DNA of 64,000 nt. Origin: Alphaproteobacteria bacterium (GTDB lineage Bacteria > Pseudomonadota > Alphaproteobacteria > Rhodospirillales > Rhodospirillaceae). The stretch covers positions 1 through 64,000 of the forward strand of contig JAUVUZ010000015.1 in assembly GCA_030604885.1 (NCBI GenBank). The letters run 5' to 3'. The notes beneath the pieces are model-generated. The model was not told the origin of the DNA. It ran no database searches and saw only the letters and a list, made by a program, of their open reading frames with translations. The position numbers were made by a program, and so were the translations under genes. This document shows, piece after piece, positions 53,848 to 62,806 of this stretch (position 1 is the first letter of the stretch; each line of letters begins with the position of its first letter).

Positions 53848-56800
53848 ATGCTCAAGCACAACCACTTCGATTCGGCTATCCGTCCGACGATGACGGCCCT
53901 CCCGAAGAAAGCCGCGTTCAAACCGGATTTCCCGAAAGCCCATCCCGCATGCATCGCCATGACCGGATGGGTGCCTGAGAACTGGGCAAAGCCCCAGAAC
54001 TTCACCGACTTCCCCCTTCTCGAAATCTGCCCCGAGGCTCCTGCCTATTTCGCGCAGGCGGGCCATTTCTCGGTGCGGGATCTGCGATATATTGTCTCGA
54101 TCTTCGGCCTCGACGTCGACCATCACGATGCGGAAGCGCTCTACCGTATCATCCTCGAGCGCGCCGAAAGGGCGCCCTGGGTCCTTCCCATGCTTGAGTC
54201 GAGCATCGCCTGTCAACGGGTCAAGAATGGCGGCATCAAGGGCAAGACCAAGGACAAGTTTTCCCACGTCCTGCAGAAATTTCCGCTTCAGAAACTGCGC
54301 CTCGAGGCAAACCAGCAGCTCCACGAGCGGAAAGACGAACTTCTTCTTCCTCCCGTTGCCCCCGACATCGCCGTGGCCGCATTCTGCGAATACGCGATCG
54401 CCTCCTACTACCATAAAATCGAAGACAAGAGCGCTCTCAAAGAACATTACATCGAGGCAAAAAATATTCTCTCGGATATCAGCCCTGCCGTCATCCTCTC
54501 GGCCAAGCTTGGCCAGATCGAGGACATCGCCGACTGGGATGAGCATGTGTCGCTGATTGTCTCCCTCATGTCCGAGTACCCTGACGCAGTCTCCGAAGAC
54601 CTCTACCTCCATCTCATCGCCACTCTGAAACATTTCGGCCAGGACATCACGCCAACGACCAGCATCGAAGATCTTGAAACCATTGAGATCGTTTCCGGCG
54701 CTGCTGCAAAACAGGCAAAGCTGCTGCAGCCCCCCCGCAAGGAGACCGTGATCAGCCAGATCCAGAAACTCGGGATCAAGGTGGACCCCAACCTCGTCAC
54801 CGACGAAGCGATAGCGACGCTTTCCACCGCACTGGATGCCGGGCTCCTCGTACGCATGCGCACCCAGAATCTCGCCATTGCGGACCTCGAGGACAAGATC
54901 GCGGAAACCAAGGAGGCGATCGCCGCCGCGACCGTAGAGGAAGATTACACGCTTCTCGCCAGCCTCGCGCCGCAAGCCGGTGTCGAGAAACAGGCCTTGA
55001 GAATCGCGCGCGAGAACCAGGAAGCCATTCTCCTCTGCCTCGACGACCTGATCTCGGGCAGGACGGAAGATCACGATACGGCGCTGGCCGACCTGCGCGC
55101 CTTCATCGAGAACAACGAACTGGGGGCTGAAGACGCCACCGAGGCCGATGCTGCCCTGGCGTCAGAACTCTTCACTCTGCCCGACACTGACGAAAACCGC
55201 ATCGAAGCCCCCGACGATGTCAATCCCGAGGACGAGGCCGGTGAAACCGCCCTCAGCGACAATGAGAGCGACCTTTCCGACCCCGTCACCATGAACGGTG
55301 CCGATGCCGTCTCGGACGCACCCGAAGAAGATCCTGTCGCGGCGAAAATCACTGACGCAGACATCTGCGAGGAAGAGATCGAACCGCAGGACGCCTATGC
55401 CGAGCCTAGTGCCGATCTCGTCGCGATCCAGGATCCCATCGAGGACGCGCAAGACCAACTTGCCATTGAAACGGTGGAAGGCATCTCTTCTGGCACCGAG
55501 GCTCCCTCCGAAGCTGTCCCTCTGACGGAACCTGGAACGCACGTCGCCGAGATCGACATCGACACCACCCCGCCGGTCCCGGCTGCCGTCCTTGCGAGCC
55601 TGATCGATCGAAACCTCCTTGGAATCGCCGCCGATGCCGCGAAAAGCTTCGAAGACAAAGGAAAGCATTGGCCGATCCGGGCCGTTGTTCTCGAGGCCGC
55701 CGCCAGCAGCCGTACGCCCCATCGCAAGTATGGGGCCGACACCCAGCGCTTCCTGGAACTCGCCACCCGCGCGAAGAGCGATTCTGCCTCCGATCTCGGC
55801 TCAATCCTGCTCCTCGGCGCACTGATCCGGCCCGCGCTGCTCGAGACATCCTCGTCCAGCCTGCGCTCCATCCTCCACGGGCTTTGCCGCGGCAGCCTCG
55901 GCCAGCACCTGCAGCAGGCCAGCGATGCCATCTCGGAGCTCAACTATGGCTTCCCACCCGATGCGGACGAGCTGGCGCGGCTGACCGGCGCCCAACGCAC
56001 GCCCCAGAAACAGAGGCTCGCAGCCCAGCTCAGCAAGTGGGCCGACACGGTTTCAGCCAAGACCTCGCGTTGGCCCTTCGCCACCGCCATCATGCACCAC
56101 GTCGCCTCCCCCACCGGCCCGATCGGTGCCGCCCGTGCCGCAATCGACAGCGGAAACAAGAACGCGGCCAGCCTCGCCCGCAAGGCGATCGATGCACTCT
56201 CCTCCGCCTCGAAAATCGAGGCGCTAGCCTCCGAATACGCAAGTGAGGCCGGCCGCAACACGGCTCACCTATACCCCAAGGGAGTCGAATATCTCGAGCG
56301 TCAGTTCGAGGAACCCCTCGGTCTTCTCGACAGCTGGATCGACGCCACCACGCGCGAGAGTGGCCAGGGGCAGAAATCCGAGGCGCGCCTGCGCACCATC
56401 GTCGGCAACCTCACCTCGCGCCTCGAGAAAGCCGAAACCGGTTTGCTGGCGGAGGCGAAAGACGCCTCCGACCCTCTCGTCGGCGCTACCGCGCGCTGGG
56501 TGGCGACCCAGGTCCACGAAGCCCTGCGGGCACTGCGCGGAGAAGACACCGGGACGTTCGCGACACTCGACGAAGCCCTCACGGCAGAGCGCGACCTTCT
56601 GCCCGCCTCGGTGCGCGACACTCTCGATACCTCCGAGGGGCGCATCGAGGCTTTCAGCGACTTTCTCAACGAAACAGCTATCCATGATCCCGAGGGCGCG
56701 CTGAACCAGGCACGAAAGGAAGGCGCCTTCGAAACCGCGTCTCGGCTCGCAACCCGTTTTGGCATCGACCTCCACGATGACCTGAACCAGGACATGAAGG

Positions 56801-59800
56801 CCTTCTCGAAAACCTGGAGCGCCGAGATCGCCCCCCGTGTTCGCAGGCTCAAGACTCTCTCGAAGGTCGACTACAAGCACCAGGAGGAAATCTCCCGGTG
56901 GCTTTCGTGGTGCGACATCACACTGGAGCGTCTCGCGGCAATCGGCAACGGGTCAGAGATCCACGACCTTGCCAAGCTTCCGGCGGCAGTAGCCAAACTC
57001 GATACCACCTGCGAACAGATCGAGGCCAAGATCCGCGAGGACCAGGTCCAGCGCATCGGTCAATACCGCAACGACCGCAACTCGGAAGAAGCCGGCGCCC
57101 TGCTCGGAGCACTTGACAGCATCACGATCGAAGCCGCCGAAGACCGCATCGCACAGCTCCGTGACGGTCGCTCCGCTGCGATCTTCCAGACCGAGCTCGG
57201 CGGCCTCATCTCCAACTTCGTGCCCGACTTCCTCGCCTATGCAACTTCTCCGCAATGGCCCACGACCAGTGAAGCACTCGAGGACGCCGTCGCCGCGTCG
57301 GGGCCCCTGCATATTGAGGAAGACCGGCGCAACGCAGGTCTTGATCTTATCCAGCTCTACCGCGCCGTCGGGGCTTCGATGCAGGCTAGGCAGCCCGACC
57401 TGTCGAAGATCAAGGCGCTCTTCGAGGAGATCGGCTACGACAACGTCAAGATCAACTACTGCCGGTCGGTCAGCCGTTCCGGCGTCTGGCAGGGGCAGTT
57501 TGGCGGTCGGATCCAGCCCGTCCGCTCCGGCGATTGGTTCCTGCCGCCGGTCTTCGGCTCGCAGGCGGCTAGCGGGGCGGGCGCTCACTTCGTCCTGATC
57601 GGACGCGACACCCTTCCCGAGAACCTCGTGAAGACGCTCTCCTCGGAAATGCCTGCGATTCTTCTGTTCGTGGGCGTCATCGATGCCCAGAGGCGGCGCG
57701 AACTGGCCGAACATCTGCGTGCCAACGCAATCCCTGCACTCCTCATCGACGAAGCTCTCGTTGCCTTCGCCGCTACGTGCCGGCAAGCCCGGTCACGGAC
57801 CATCTTCGAATGCGGATTGCCCTATAGCCGCGTCGAGCCCTACACAACGGATCCGGGCCAGCTGCCGCCCGAGATGTTCTTCGGACGCAGCGAAGAGATC
57901 CGCCTCATCATGTCGAAAACCGCCGATGGCTGTCTCGTCTACGGCGGGCGCCAGCTCGGCAAATCCGCCCTGCTCGGCCATATCGCTCGCACGGAGCACG
58001 CCCCCGCAAAGGATCGGATTGTCGTGACCCGCGAGGTTCGCCCGCTCGGAAAATCCGAGAAGCCCTCGGAAATCTGGACCCATCTCGCCTCAATGCTCTC
58101 ACCCGAGATCGTGCGGCCCGCCAGCCGCAACGCCGAGGATGTCTCACGTGACATCAGGGCCTGGCTCATGCTCCGGCGCCAGGGCCGCATCGTTGCCATG
58201 TTCGACGAAGCTGACAACTTCATGGATGCCGACACCCGGGACGATTATCCCGAGCTCGCCCACCTCAAGAAGCTGATGGAAGAGACCGGGCGCGCCTTCA
58301 AGGTCGTCTTCGCCGGCCTTCATAATGTTCAGCGGATGTCTCACCAGCCGAACTCGCCGCTCGCCCATCTCGGCCTGCCTATCTGCATCGGCCCGCTGAA
58401 CCGGACCGAGGACGACAAACGTGCCGCACACGATCTCGTCGTCTCGCCGATGCGCGCCGCGGGCTTCCGCTTCGAGAGCCACGAGGCGATCGAAGAGATC
58501 CTGGCCTGGGCCAACTACTATCCCTCTTTGATCCAGGAGTACATGAAGGGGCTTCTCTCTACCCTCCACGGCACCGGCTCGGGCAAGCCGTACCGGCTGC
58601 CCGAGGGCGAGCCGCTATGGCCGATCCCGAGCGATACCCTCTTCGCCCACCGCGGCTTCGGCCAGATTGAGAGCCGTATCCGCTACAAGTTTCAACTCAC
58701 TCTGCACCTCGATCCGCGCTACGCGCTTGTGGCCTATACGCTTGGGCGGCTCAACGTCGAAGGCCAGGAAGACAAGGCTCGGGTCACCGGTTTCGATCCG
58801 CGCGAGCTTCTCGATGAGGCAAGCACCTTCTGGCCCCGCAGCTCCGAGATCCCGACGCTTGCCGCCTTCGAGGCACTGCTTGAGGAACTCTTCGATCTCG
58901 GCGTCCTCGGACGTGTTCCGATTCCCGGGACAAAGCGATTCCGTTACCTGCTGGGCTCGCGCCAGGTCGCGACGATGCTCGGCTCCGAGGACGACATCTA
59001 TCACGCACTTGCTGAAATTGAGGAGCAGGACCCGGCGCCGGCCTACGACCGCTCCGTTCATCGGCGGCGCTACAACGTCAACGCCTCCAGCAACCCGAGC
59101 GAATTTTCCTACTGCCCGCTCACCGACCTCCAGATCGAAAGCATCGTCCAGCCCCAGGGTTCACCCGTGCAGATCGTGTGCGGGCTCGAAGCCCTAGGCC
59201 TCTCCAAGGTTGGCGCGTCGCTCAAGCGCATTGCCGAGTCCGGCCATCTCTCCGACGCACCCGAACAGGGGATCCTCGTCGAGATCGTGCACAGCACACG
59301 CGAGCTACACACGTTTGTCGAACACCGGGAGGCCGCACAAAACCCCGTGATCATCGTCTTCATGCCGAGAAGTAACAGGGAGGCGCATGACGCCCTGACT
59401 TGGCTCGAGCGCCAGCCGCGCGTTCTCAACAAGCAAGCGCGCACGCTTCTTCTTCTCGACGCCGCCGACCCGGAGATGCGCGACATCGCCACGCGGCGGC
59501 GCGAACAGAGCCAGTTTCTCGCAGCCTGGGGAGCGGAGATGATCCGCATCCACCTGAGCCATATCGAGAAGGTCGAACTCGACACCAAGCCGATGCGGGC
59601 TGCTATCCTTGTGGCCACCGGTGGAATCCCCTCGGAAACGATCAAACTGATCTCGGCTATGCAGGTGGCGGAAGATCCTCTGGAAGTTGCCCACGAATGG
59701 AAGGTGACCTTTCGGATGCCGGCAGGGCTACTCATCGGGCCTCTGGGAAAAGCCCTCTCCATTCTCGACATGGGAGATGACGGGGACCCCAAAACCTTCA

Positions 59801-59952
59801 ACGAACTCCTGCGCGAGCACGCCGGGGGCGATCTTGTCGACATCGGGCCCGACCTTGTCGCGACCGGCCTTGCGTCCTGGTTCAATAAGAAGGCGGGGCG
59901 CATCCGCCGTTCCGCACTAGGCGATTTGCTCGCCAAGCAGATGGGAAAATAG
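53848..59952 (+). CDS. Very large STAND/archaeal-type ATPase with acidic linker, third gene of giant operon
   Basis: From ATG 53848 (AGGAG five bases upstream) the protein has 2034 residues; an ATG at 53806 would add 14 and overlap the helicase by 13 bases. Numbering from 53806: residues 1-450 are helical, about 455-595 are a strongly acidic low-complexity linker, 600-1370 are helical with coiled-coil character. The ATPase follows with Walker A GGRQLGKSALL (1380-1390) and Walker B VAMFDEAD (D1467), then a winged-helix-like region and an alpha/beta C-terminal domain. GGRQLGKSALL-type loops occur in archaeal/STAND ATPases that sense ligands and switch. The last gene of the operon, it may be the sensor or effector driver. 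Confidence 0.8.
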   Translation: MLKHNHFDSAIRPTMTALPKKAAFKPDFPKAHPACIAMTGWVPENWAKPQNFTDFPLLEICPEAPAYFAQAGHFSVRDLRYIVSIFGLDVDHHDAEALYRIILERAERAPWVLPMLESSIACQRVKNGGIKGKTKDKFSHVLQKFPLQKLRLEANQQLHERKDELLLPPVAPDIAVAAFCEYAIASYYHKIEDKSALKEHYIEAKNILSDISPAVILSAKLGQIEDIADWDEHVSLIVSLMSEYPDAVSEDLYLHLIATLKHFGQDITPTTSIEDLETIEIVSGAAAKQAKLLQPPRKETVISQIQKLGIKVDPNLVTDEAIATLSTALDAGLLVRMRTQNLAIADLEDKIAETKEAIAAATVEEDYTLLASLAPQAGVEKQALRIARENQEAILLCLDDLISGRTEDHDTALADLRAFIENNELGAEDATEADAALASELFTLPDTDENRIEAPDDVNPEDEAGETALSDNESDLSDPVTMNGADAVSDAPEEDPVAAKITDADICEEEIEPQDAYAEPSADLVAIQDPIEDAQDQLAIETVEGISSGTEAPSEAVPLTEPGTHVAEIDIDTTPPVPAAVLASLIDRNLLGIAADAAKSFEDKGKHWPIRAVVLEAAASSRTPHRKYGADTQRFLELATRAKSDSASDLGSILLLGALIRPALLETSSSSLRSILHGLCRGSLGQHLQQASDAISELNYGFPPDADELARLTGAQRTPQKQRLAAQLSKWADTVSAKTSRWPFATAIMHHVASPTGPIGAARAAIDSGNKNAASLARKAIDALSSASKIEALASEYASEAGRNTAHLYPKGVEYLERQFEEPLGLLDSWIDATTRESGQGQKSEARLRTIVGNLTSRLEKAETGLLAEAKDASDPLVGATARWVATQVHEALRALRGEDTGTFATLDEALTAERDLLPASVRDTLDTSEGRIEAFSDFLNETAIHDPEGALNQARKEGAFETASRLATRFGIDLHDDLNQDMKAFSKTWSAEIAPRVRRLKTLSKVDYKHQEEISRWLSWCDITLERLAAIGNGSEIHDLAKLPAAVAKLDTTCEQIEAKIREDQVQRIGQYRNDRNSEEAGALLGALDSITIEAAEDRIAQLRDGRSAAIFQTELGGLISNFVPDFLAYATSPQWPTTSEALEDAVAASGPLHIEEDRRNAGLDLIQLYRAVGASMQARQPDLSKIKALFEEIGYDNVKINYCRSVSRSGVWQGQFGGRIQPVRSGDWFLPPVFGSQAASGAGAHFVLIGRDTLPENLVKTLSSEMPAILLFVGVIDAQRRRELAEHLRANAIPALLIDEALVAFAATCRQARSRTIFECGLPYSRVEPYTTDPGQLPPEMFFGRSEEIRLIMSKTADGCLVYGGRQLGKSALLGHIARTEHAPAKDRIVVTREVRPLGKSEKPSEIWTHLASMLSPEIVRPASRNAEDVSRDIRAWLMLRRQGRIVAMFDEADNFMDADTRDDYPELAHLKKLMEETGRAFKVVFAGLHNVQRMSHQPNSPLAHLGLPICIGPLNRTEDDKRAAHDLVVSPMRAAGFRFESHEAIEEILAWANYYPSLIQEYMKGLLSTLHGTGSGKPYRLPEGEPLWPIPSDTLFAHRGFGQIESRIRYKFQLTLHLDPRYALVAYTLGRLNVEGQEDKARVTGFDPRELLDEASTFWPRSSEIPTLAAFEALLEELFDLGVLGRVPIPGTKRFRYLLGSRQVATMLGSEDDIYHALAEIEEQDPAPAYDRSVHRRRYNVNASSNPSEFSYCPLTDLQIESIVQPQGSPVQIVCGLEALGLSKVGASLKRIAESGHLSDAPEQGILVEIVHSTRELHTFVEHREAAQNPVIIVFMPRSNREAHDALTWLERQPRVLNKQARTLLLLDAADPEMRDIATRRREQSQFLAAWGAEMIRIHLSHIEKVELDTKPMRAAILVATGGIPSETIKLISAMQVAEDPLEVAHEWKVTFRMPAGLLIGPLGKALSILDMGDDGDPKTFNELLREHAGGDLVDIGPDLVATGLASWFNKKAGRIRRSALGDLLAKQMGK

Positions 59953-59956
59953 ACAC

Positions 59957-60196
59957 ATGCCTTCCGCCACGGCGAGGCGTTCCGAACGCTTTGTGACGAA
60001 GACGCGCGACAAGGAAGCCGCGTTGAAGTTCTTTAAGAAAGCTCTGCAGCGGCACGACTCCGGCAGCGAACTCGTGACCGATCGCCTGCGGCCCTATGGC
60101 GCGCCCCTAAGTGGACTCAGCACCGCCAGCCAACCGACCGATGGTCGAACAGCTAGGCCGAGAACTCGCGATGGAGGCCACCTTGCCCAGTCGTGA
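59957..60196 (+). pseudogene. IS6-family transposase fragment
   Basis: A short frame reads ERFVTKTRDKEAALKFFKKA and ELVTDRLRPYGA, matching the middle of IS6-type transposases (the stretch VTKTRD..AAL.F..KA....G....VTD.LR.Y..A). The following bases keep traces of the family (for example AENSRW in another frame near 60150) but out of frame. Both ends of the element are missing, so it is a dead scrap. It begins 5 bp after the giant operon, marking its right limit. Confidence 0.7.
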
Positions 60197-60515
60197 GGCG
60201 GTTTTCTGCCCGTCTCAATCGTTGCTGCTAGACGTATCGAGGCAGCTTGCGGGTCTCACGCCGAAGCTCCAGTGACCGAATTGGGCGCGTGACAGAAGGA
60301 AATAAATGGCTCCAGCCGACAGCTTCAGGCATCACCATGCCCAAGCAAACATTGTTGCACCCAGAGGGCGCCGTACACCTTTACTTTGAGCAATCGCTCC
60401 ATAGGAATTCATCCACAGCCTTTCTGCGACGCCCGCGTCGCGCCTCTCGTTTTTTGGGGCTCCACAGCCAACTCTTTTCTGGCATCAATATTCGAACGCC
60501 GATGGGGGACTCGGA
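60197..60515. other. Non-coding stretch before the MBL gene
   Basis: These 319 bases hold no convincing gene. They have mixed composition and may include the promoter of the MBL-fold gene, but no clear -35/-10 pair stands out. Confidence 0.45.
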
Positions 60516-61835
60516 ATGGCGATTGAAAATCATCGACGACAAAATCCGGTTGGACAGGGCTTTTTCCACTCTGCGTTCTTGGTGGAGGAAAAACGGTTGC
60601 GCCTGTCATATGTCTATGATTGCGGCTCGATGGGGAAATATGCCGATGCGAGGAATCGAGAGATCGATGAATATCATTGCCGCGCAAAGTCATATGGACT
60701 CAAGAAGATAGACCTGCTCTTTCTCTCGCATGTACATGCGGATCATGTGAACGGCTTGGAGAGGTTACTTAAAGCGACCGAGGTCGACACGATCATCTTA
60801 CCTTTGTTAACTGTTAAAGAGCGCTTGATCGCGTACGGACGGACTGTGGTCGAGGATCCGGCCTCCGCGCAAAGCGAGTTTTACCGCGACGTAATTGTTG
60901 ACCCCCTCTCGGCACTCAGTCGTTTCAGGCCGAAACAGATCATCTTTATTGAATCCAGCGAGGGGGGTGGCGCTCCTGGGGCCGGGGAAGGGCCGATCAC
61001 TCCATGGGACGGCGGCCGTGAGGGCCCGTTCCTGAAAGGAGCAGACAGTGAGGATGGCCCGAACTGGTTCTTGGTCGGGAGAGGGCAGCCGCGCTCGACA
61101 GAAACTGCTTCAGACAGCATGGCCAAGGGCGCGGTTATTCCCGACACAATGGCGATGATCGCTACGACGTCAGTCGATTCTAGAGGCTTGTTGAGTAGCG
61201 CGACAGCAGGGACGTGGCTCTTGGCTCCGTATGTCGATCCTATGATCGAGAGCCAGCGAACGCACTTCATTGTCGCGCTAGCGAAGGAACTCGAGACAAC
61301 GCCGAAGCTTCTGGAGTCTCAGCTCACGGCTGCCGCCTATGTTCAGGATTTAGTGGTGAATAAAGTTGACCGTCTTGCGGCAGCCTATGCGAAGCTCGCA
61401 TGCAACCTCAACGTGACATCAATGAGCCTTTATTCGGGACCGGCTGAGATTTTGACTTCAGGGAAACCGCGTGAGCTGCAGGGGGAGAGCGGAAACAGCT
61501 GGTACACAGGATTGCGTCGGATTGGCTGGCTCGCCACAGGTGACGCGGCGCTCAAGCACACCAAGCGCCGGAAAGCCTTCATTGCTCATTATGCGTGCCT
61601 GTTGGATCAAGTCGCCACCCTGGCTCTGCCGCATCACGGATCGGAGCATAATTTCCACGTGGACCTCCTGAAGGCTGTGAACCCTAGGCTCTGTGTAATA
61701 GCCGCCGACAGCTACCGCGATTGGAGACATCCAGGAGCCCATGTAGTGCAGGCTGTTTGCTCGCACCCGGCTGGACTTCGGGTGGTCACGTCGAAGCAAC
61801 GCTCGCGCGTATGGGAGTGTGCACGCCTCGGATAA
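60516..61835 (+). CDS. MBL-fold metallo-hydrolase in defence-like context
   Basis: A 439-residue metallo-beta-lactamase-fold protein. The metal motif is HVHADH at residues 72-77 (LFLSHVHADHVNG), and a second histidine group ALPHHGSEHNFH is near residue 370, with a late H in RHPGAHVVQ. The N-terminal VGQGFFHSAFLV and VYDCGS are typical of an MBL group found beside helicase or effector genes in genomic islands. The middle 200 residues form a large insertion between metal motifs. Start at ATG 60516. It is separated from the giant operon by an IS6 scrap, so it may be an independent system. Substrate unknown. Confidence 0.8.
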   Translation: MAIENHRRQNPVGQGFFHSAFLVEEKRLRLSYVYDCGSMGKYADARNREIDEYHCRAKSYGLKKIDLLFLSHVHADHVNGLERLLKATEVDTIILPLLTVKERLIAYGRTVVEDPASAQSEFYRDVIVDPLSALSRFRPKQIIFIESSEGGGAPGAGEGPITPWDGGREGPFLKGADSEDGPNWFLVGRGQPRSTETASDSMAKGAVIPDTMAMIATTSVDSRGLLSSATAGTWLLAPYVDPMIESQRTHFIVALAKELETTPKLLESQLTAAAYVQDLVVNKVDRLAAAYAKLACNLNVTSMSLYSGPAEILTSGKPRELQGESGNSWYTGLRRIGWLATGDAALKHTKRRKAFIAHYACLLDQVATLALPHHGSEHNFHVDLLKAVNPRLCVIAADSYRDWRHPGAHVVQAVCSHPAGLRVVTSKQRSRVWECARLG

Positions 61836-62108
61836 ACCGCTCTGAATAGCCCCGAGAATGGCCGACATTTTGTCCACAATTTGTGGGAACGGCAGCTTCG
61901 CGGACTTGCGCGTCGCTGACAAACGGCTGAAATGGGCGCGAAGCAGCCCCGATCTCTCCTCTGGACTTCCTATGACCAAAGAGCGTTGCTGCTTCTTGGA
62001 AGGGCGGCGGCATGTAAGCCGCCCCTCCCTGCCCTAACCGGCACACCGGCGGGGCTTCCGTCAGTAGCAGCGGTACGATGGTCGTGCCGCCGAACTCCGG
62101 AGGCTCCC
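61836..62108. other. Intergenic stretch before the recombinase operon
   Basis: These 273 bases contain no convincing gene. Near the right end a GGAGG ribosome site (62097-62101) precedes the DUF3489 start. The promoter for the recombinase operon is presumably here but no strong box is visible. Confidence 0.45.
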
Positions 62109-62354
62109 ATGCCCAAGCGCAATGCTTCAACGCCCAACGCCCAGGTCACCTCGACCAAACAGTGTCTCCTTGTCGACCTTCTGTGCCGCGAGGAAGGGGC
62201 ATCCCTTGCCGAGATCATGGCCGCAATCGGGTGGCAGGCCCATTCGGTCCGCGGCGCTCTCAGCGGCACGGTGCGCAAGAAGCTCGGGCTGAGCGTCATC
62301 TCTGCGGCCGAGGACGGACGGGGACGGGTCTATCGCATCGCTCCGGAAGCCTGA
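62109..62354 (+). CDS. DUF3489 protein
   Basis: An 81-residue DUF3489 protein. The typical pattern is SKQCLLVDLLCREEGASLAEIMAAIGWQAHSVRGALSG-like (written TKQCLLVDLL...), a helix-turn-helix-like module at residues about 15-55, followed by a wing ending in GRVYRIAPEA. Such proteins recur directly upstream of DUF2924 and a serine recombinase. Start is ATG 62109 after GGAGGCTCCC; an upstream in-frame extension lacks homology. It lies 2 bp from the DUF2924 gene. It may control or assist the recombinase. Confidence 0.85.
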   Translation: MPKRNASTPNAQVTSTKQCLLVDLLCREEGASLAEIMAAIGWQAHSVRGALSGTVRKKLGLSVISAAEDGRGRVYRIAPEA

Positions 62355-62356
62355 CC

Positions 62357-62806
62357 ATGCGCCGCAAAGTGGTCAGGGAAGGCCTCGCCCAGCGACTGAC
62401 GGACCTTCCCTCACTCGCCCTGCCCGACCTCAAGGCTCTTTGGACCGAGCTCACCGGCAACGAGCCACCGGCCCGGATGCGCCGCGACCTACTGCTTCGG
62501 GCCGTCGCCTATCGGATGCAAGAGCAGGTTTATGGCGGCCTTGGCGCCGTCATTCGCCGGAGATTGCTTCACGCCGCCGAGAATGCCTCTGCGGGGCGAC
62601 CAGTCGTCCCGGCCGAAAGCCCGGCCAAACCCGGTACGCGCCTGCTGCGCGAATGGCAGGGCGTCACCCACGAGGTGATCGTCGAGGACACGGGGGTTCG
62701 TTACCGCGGTGCCGTCTGGCCCTCCCTCTCCGCGGTGGCCCGCGAGATCACAGGCGCCCGCTGGTCCGGCCCGCGCTTCTTCGGTCTGAAGGAGACCTCA
62801 CCATGA
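62357..62806 (+). CDS. DUF2924 protein
   Basis: A 149-residue DUF2924 protein. The signature includes LPDLKALWTELTGNEPPARMRRDLLLRAVAYRMQEQ-type sequence (residues about 20-55) and the C-terminal GTRLLREWQGVTHEVIV followed by YRGAVWPSLSAVAREITGARWSGPRFFGL. The C-terminal part resembles the recombinase-associated DNA-binding module of this family. Its TGA overlaps the recombinase ATG (ATGA). It is almost always found between DUF3489 and a large serine recombinase in alphaproteobacterial elements. Confidence 0.87.
   Translation: MRRKVVREGLAQRLTDLPSLALPDLKALWTELTGNEPPARMRRDLLLRAVAYRMQEQVYGGLGAVIRRRLLHAAENASAGRPVVPAESPAKPGTRLLREWQGVTHEVIVEDTGVRYRGAVWPSLSAVAREITGARWSGPRFFGLKETSP

Noticed and set aside
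45744-59952. Naming the operon as Druantia, DISARM or Shango
   Set aside because: The helicase resembles those systems' DUF1998 helicases, but I could not match the other two proteins to their partner subunits, so no name is given.
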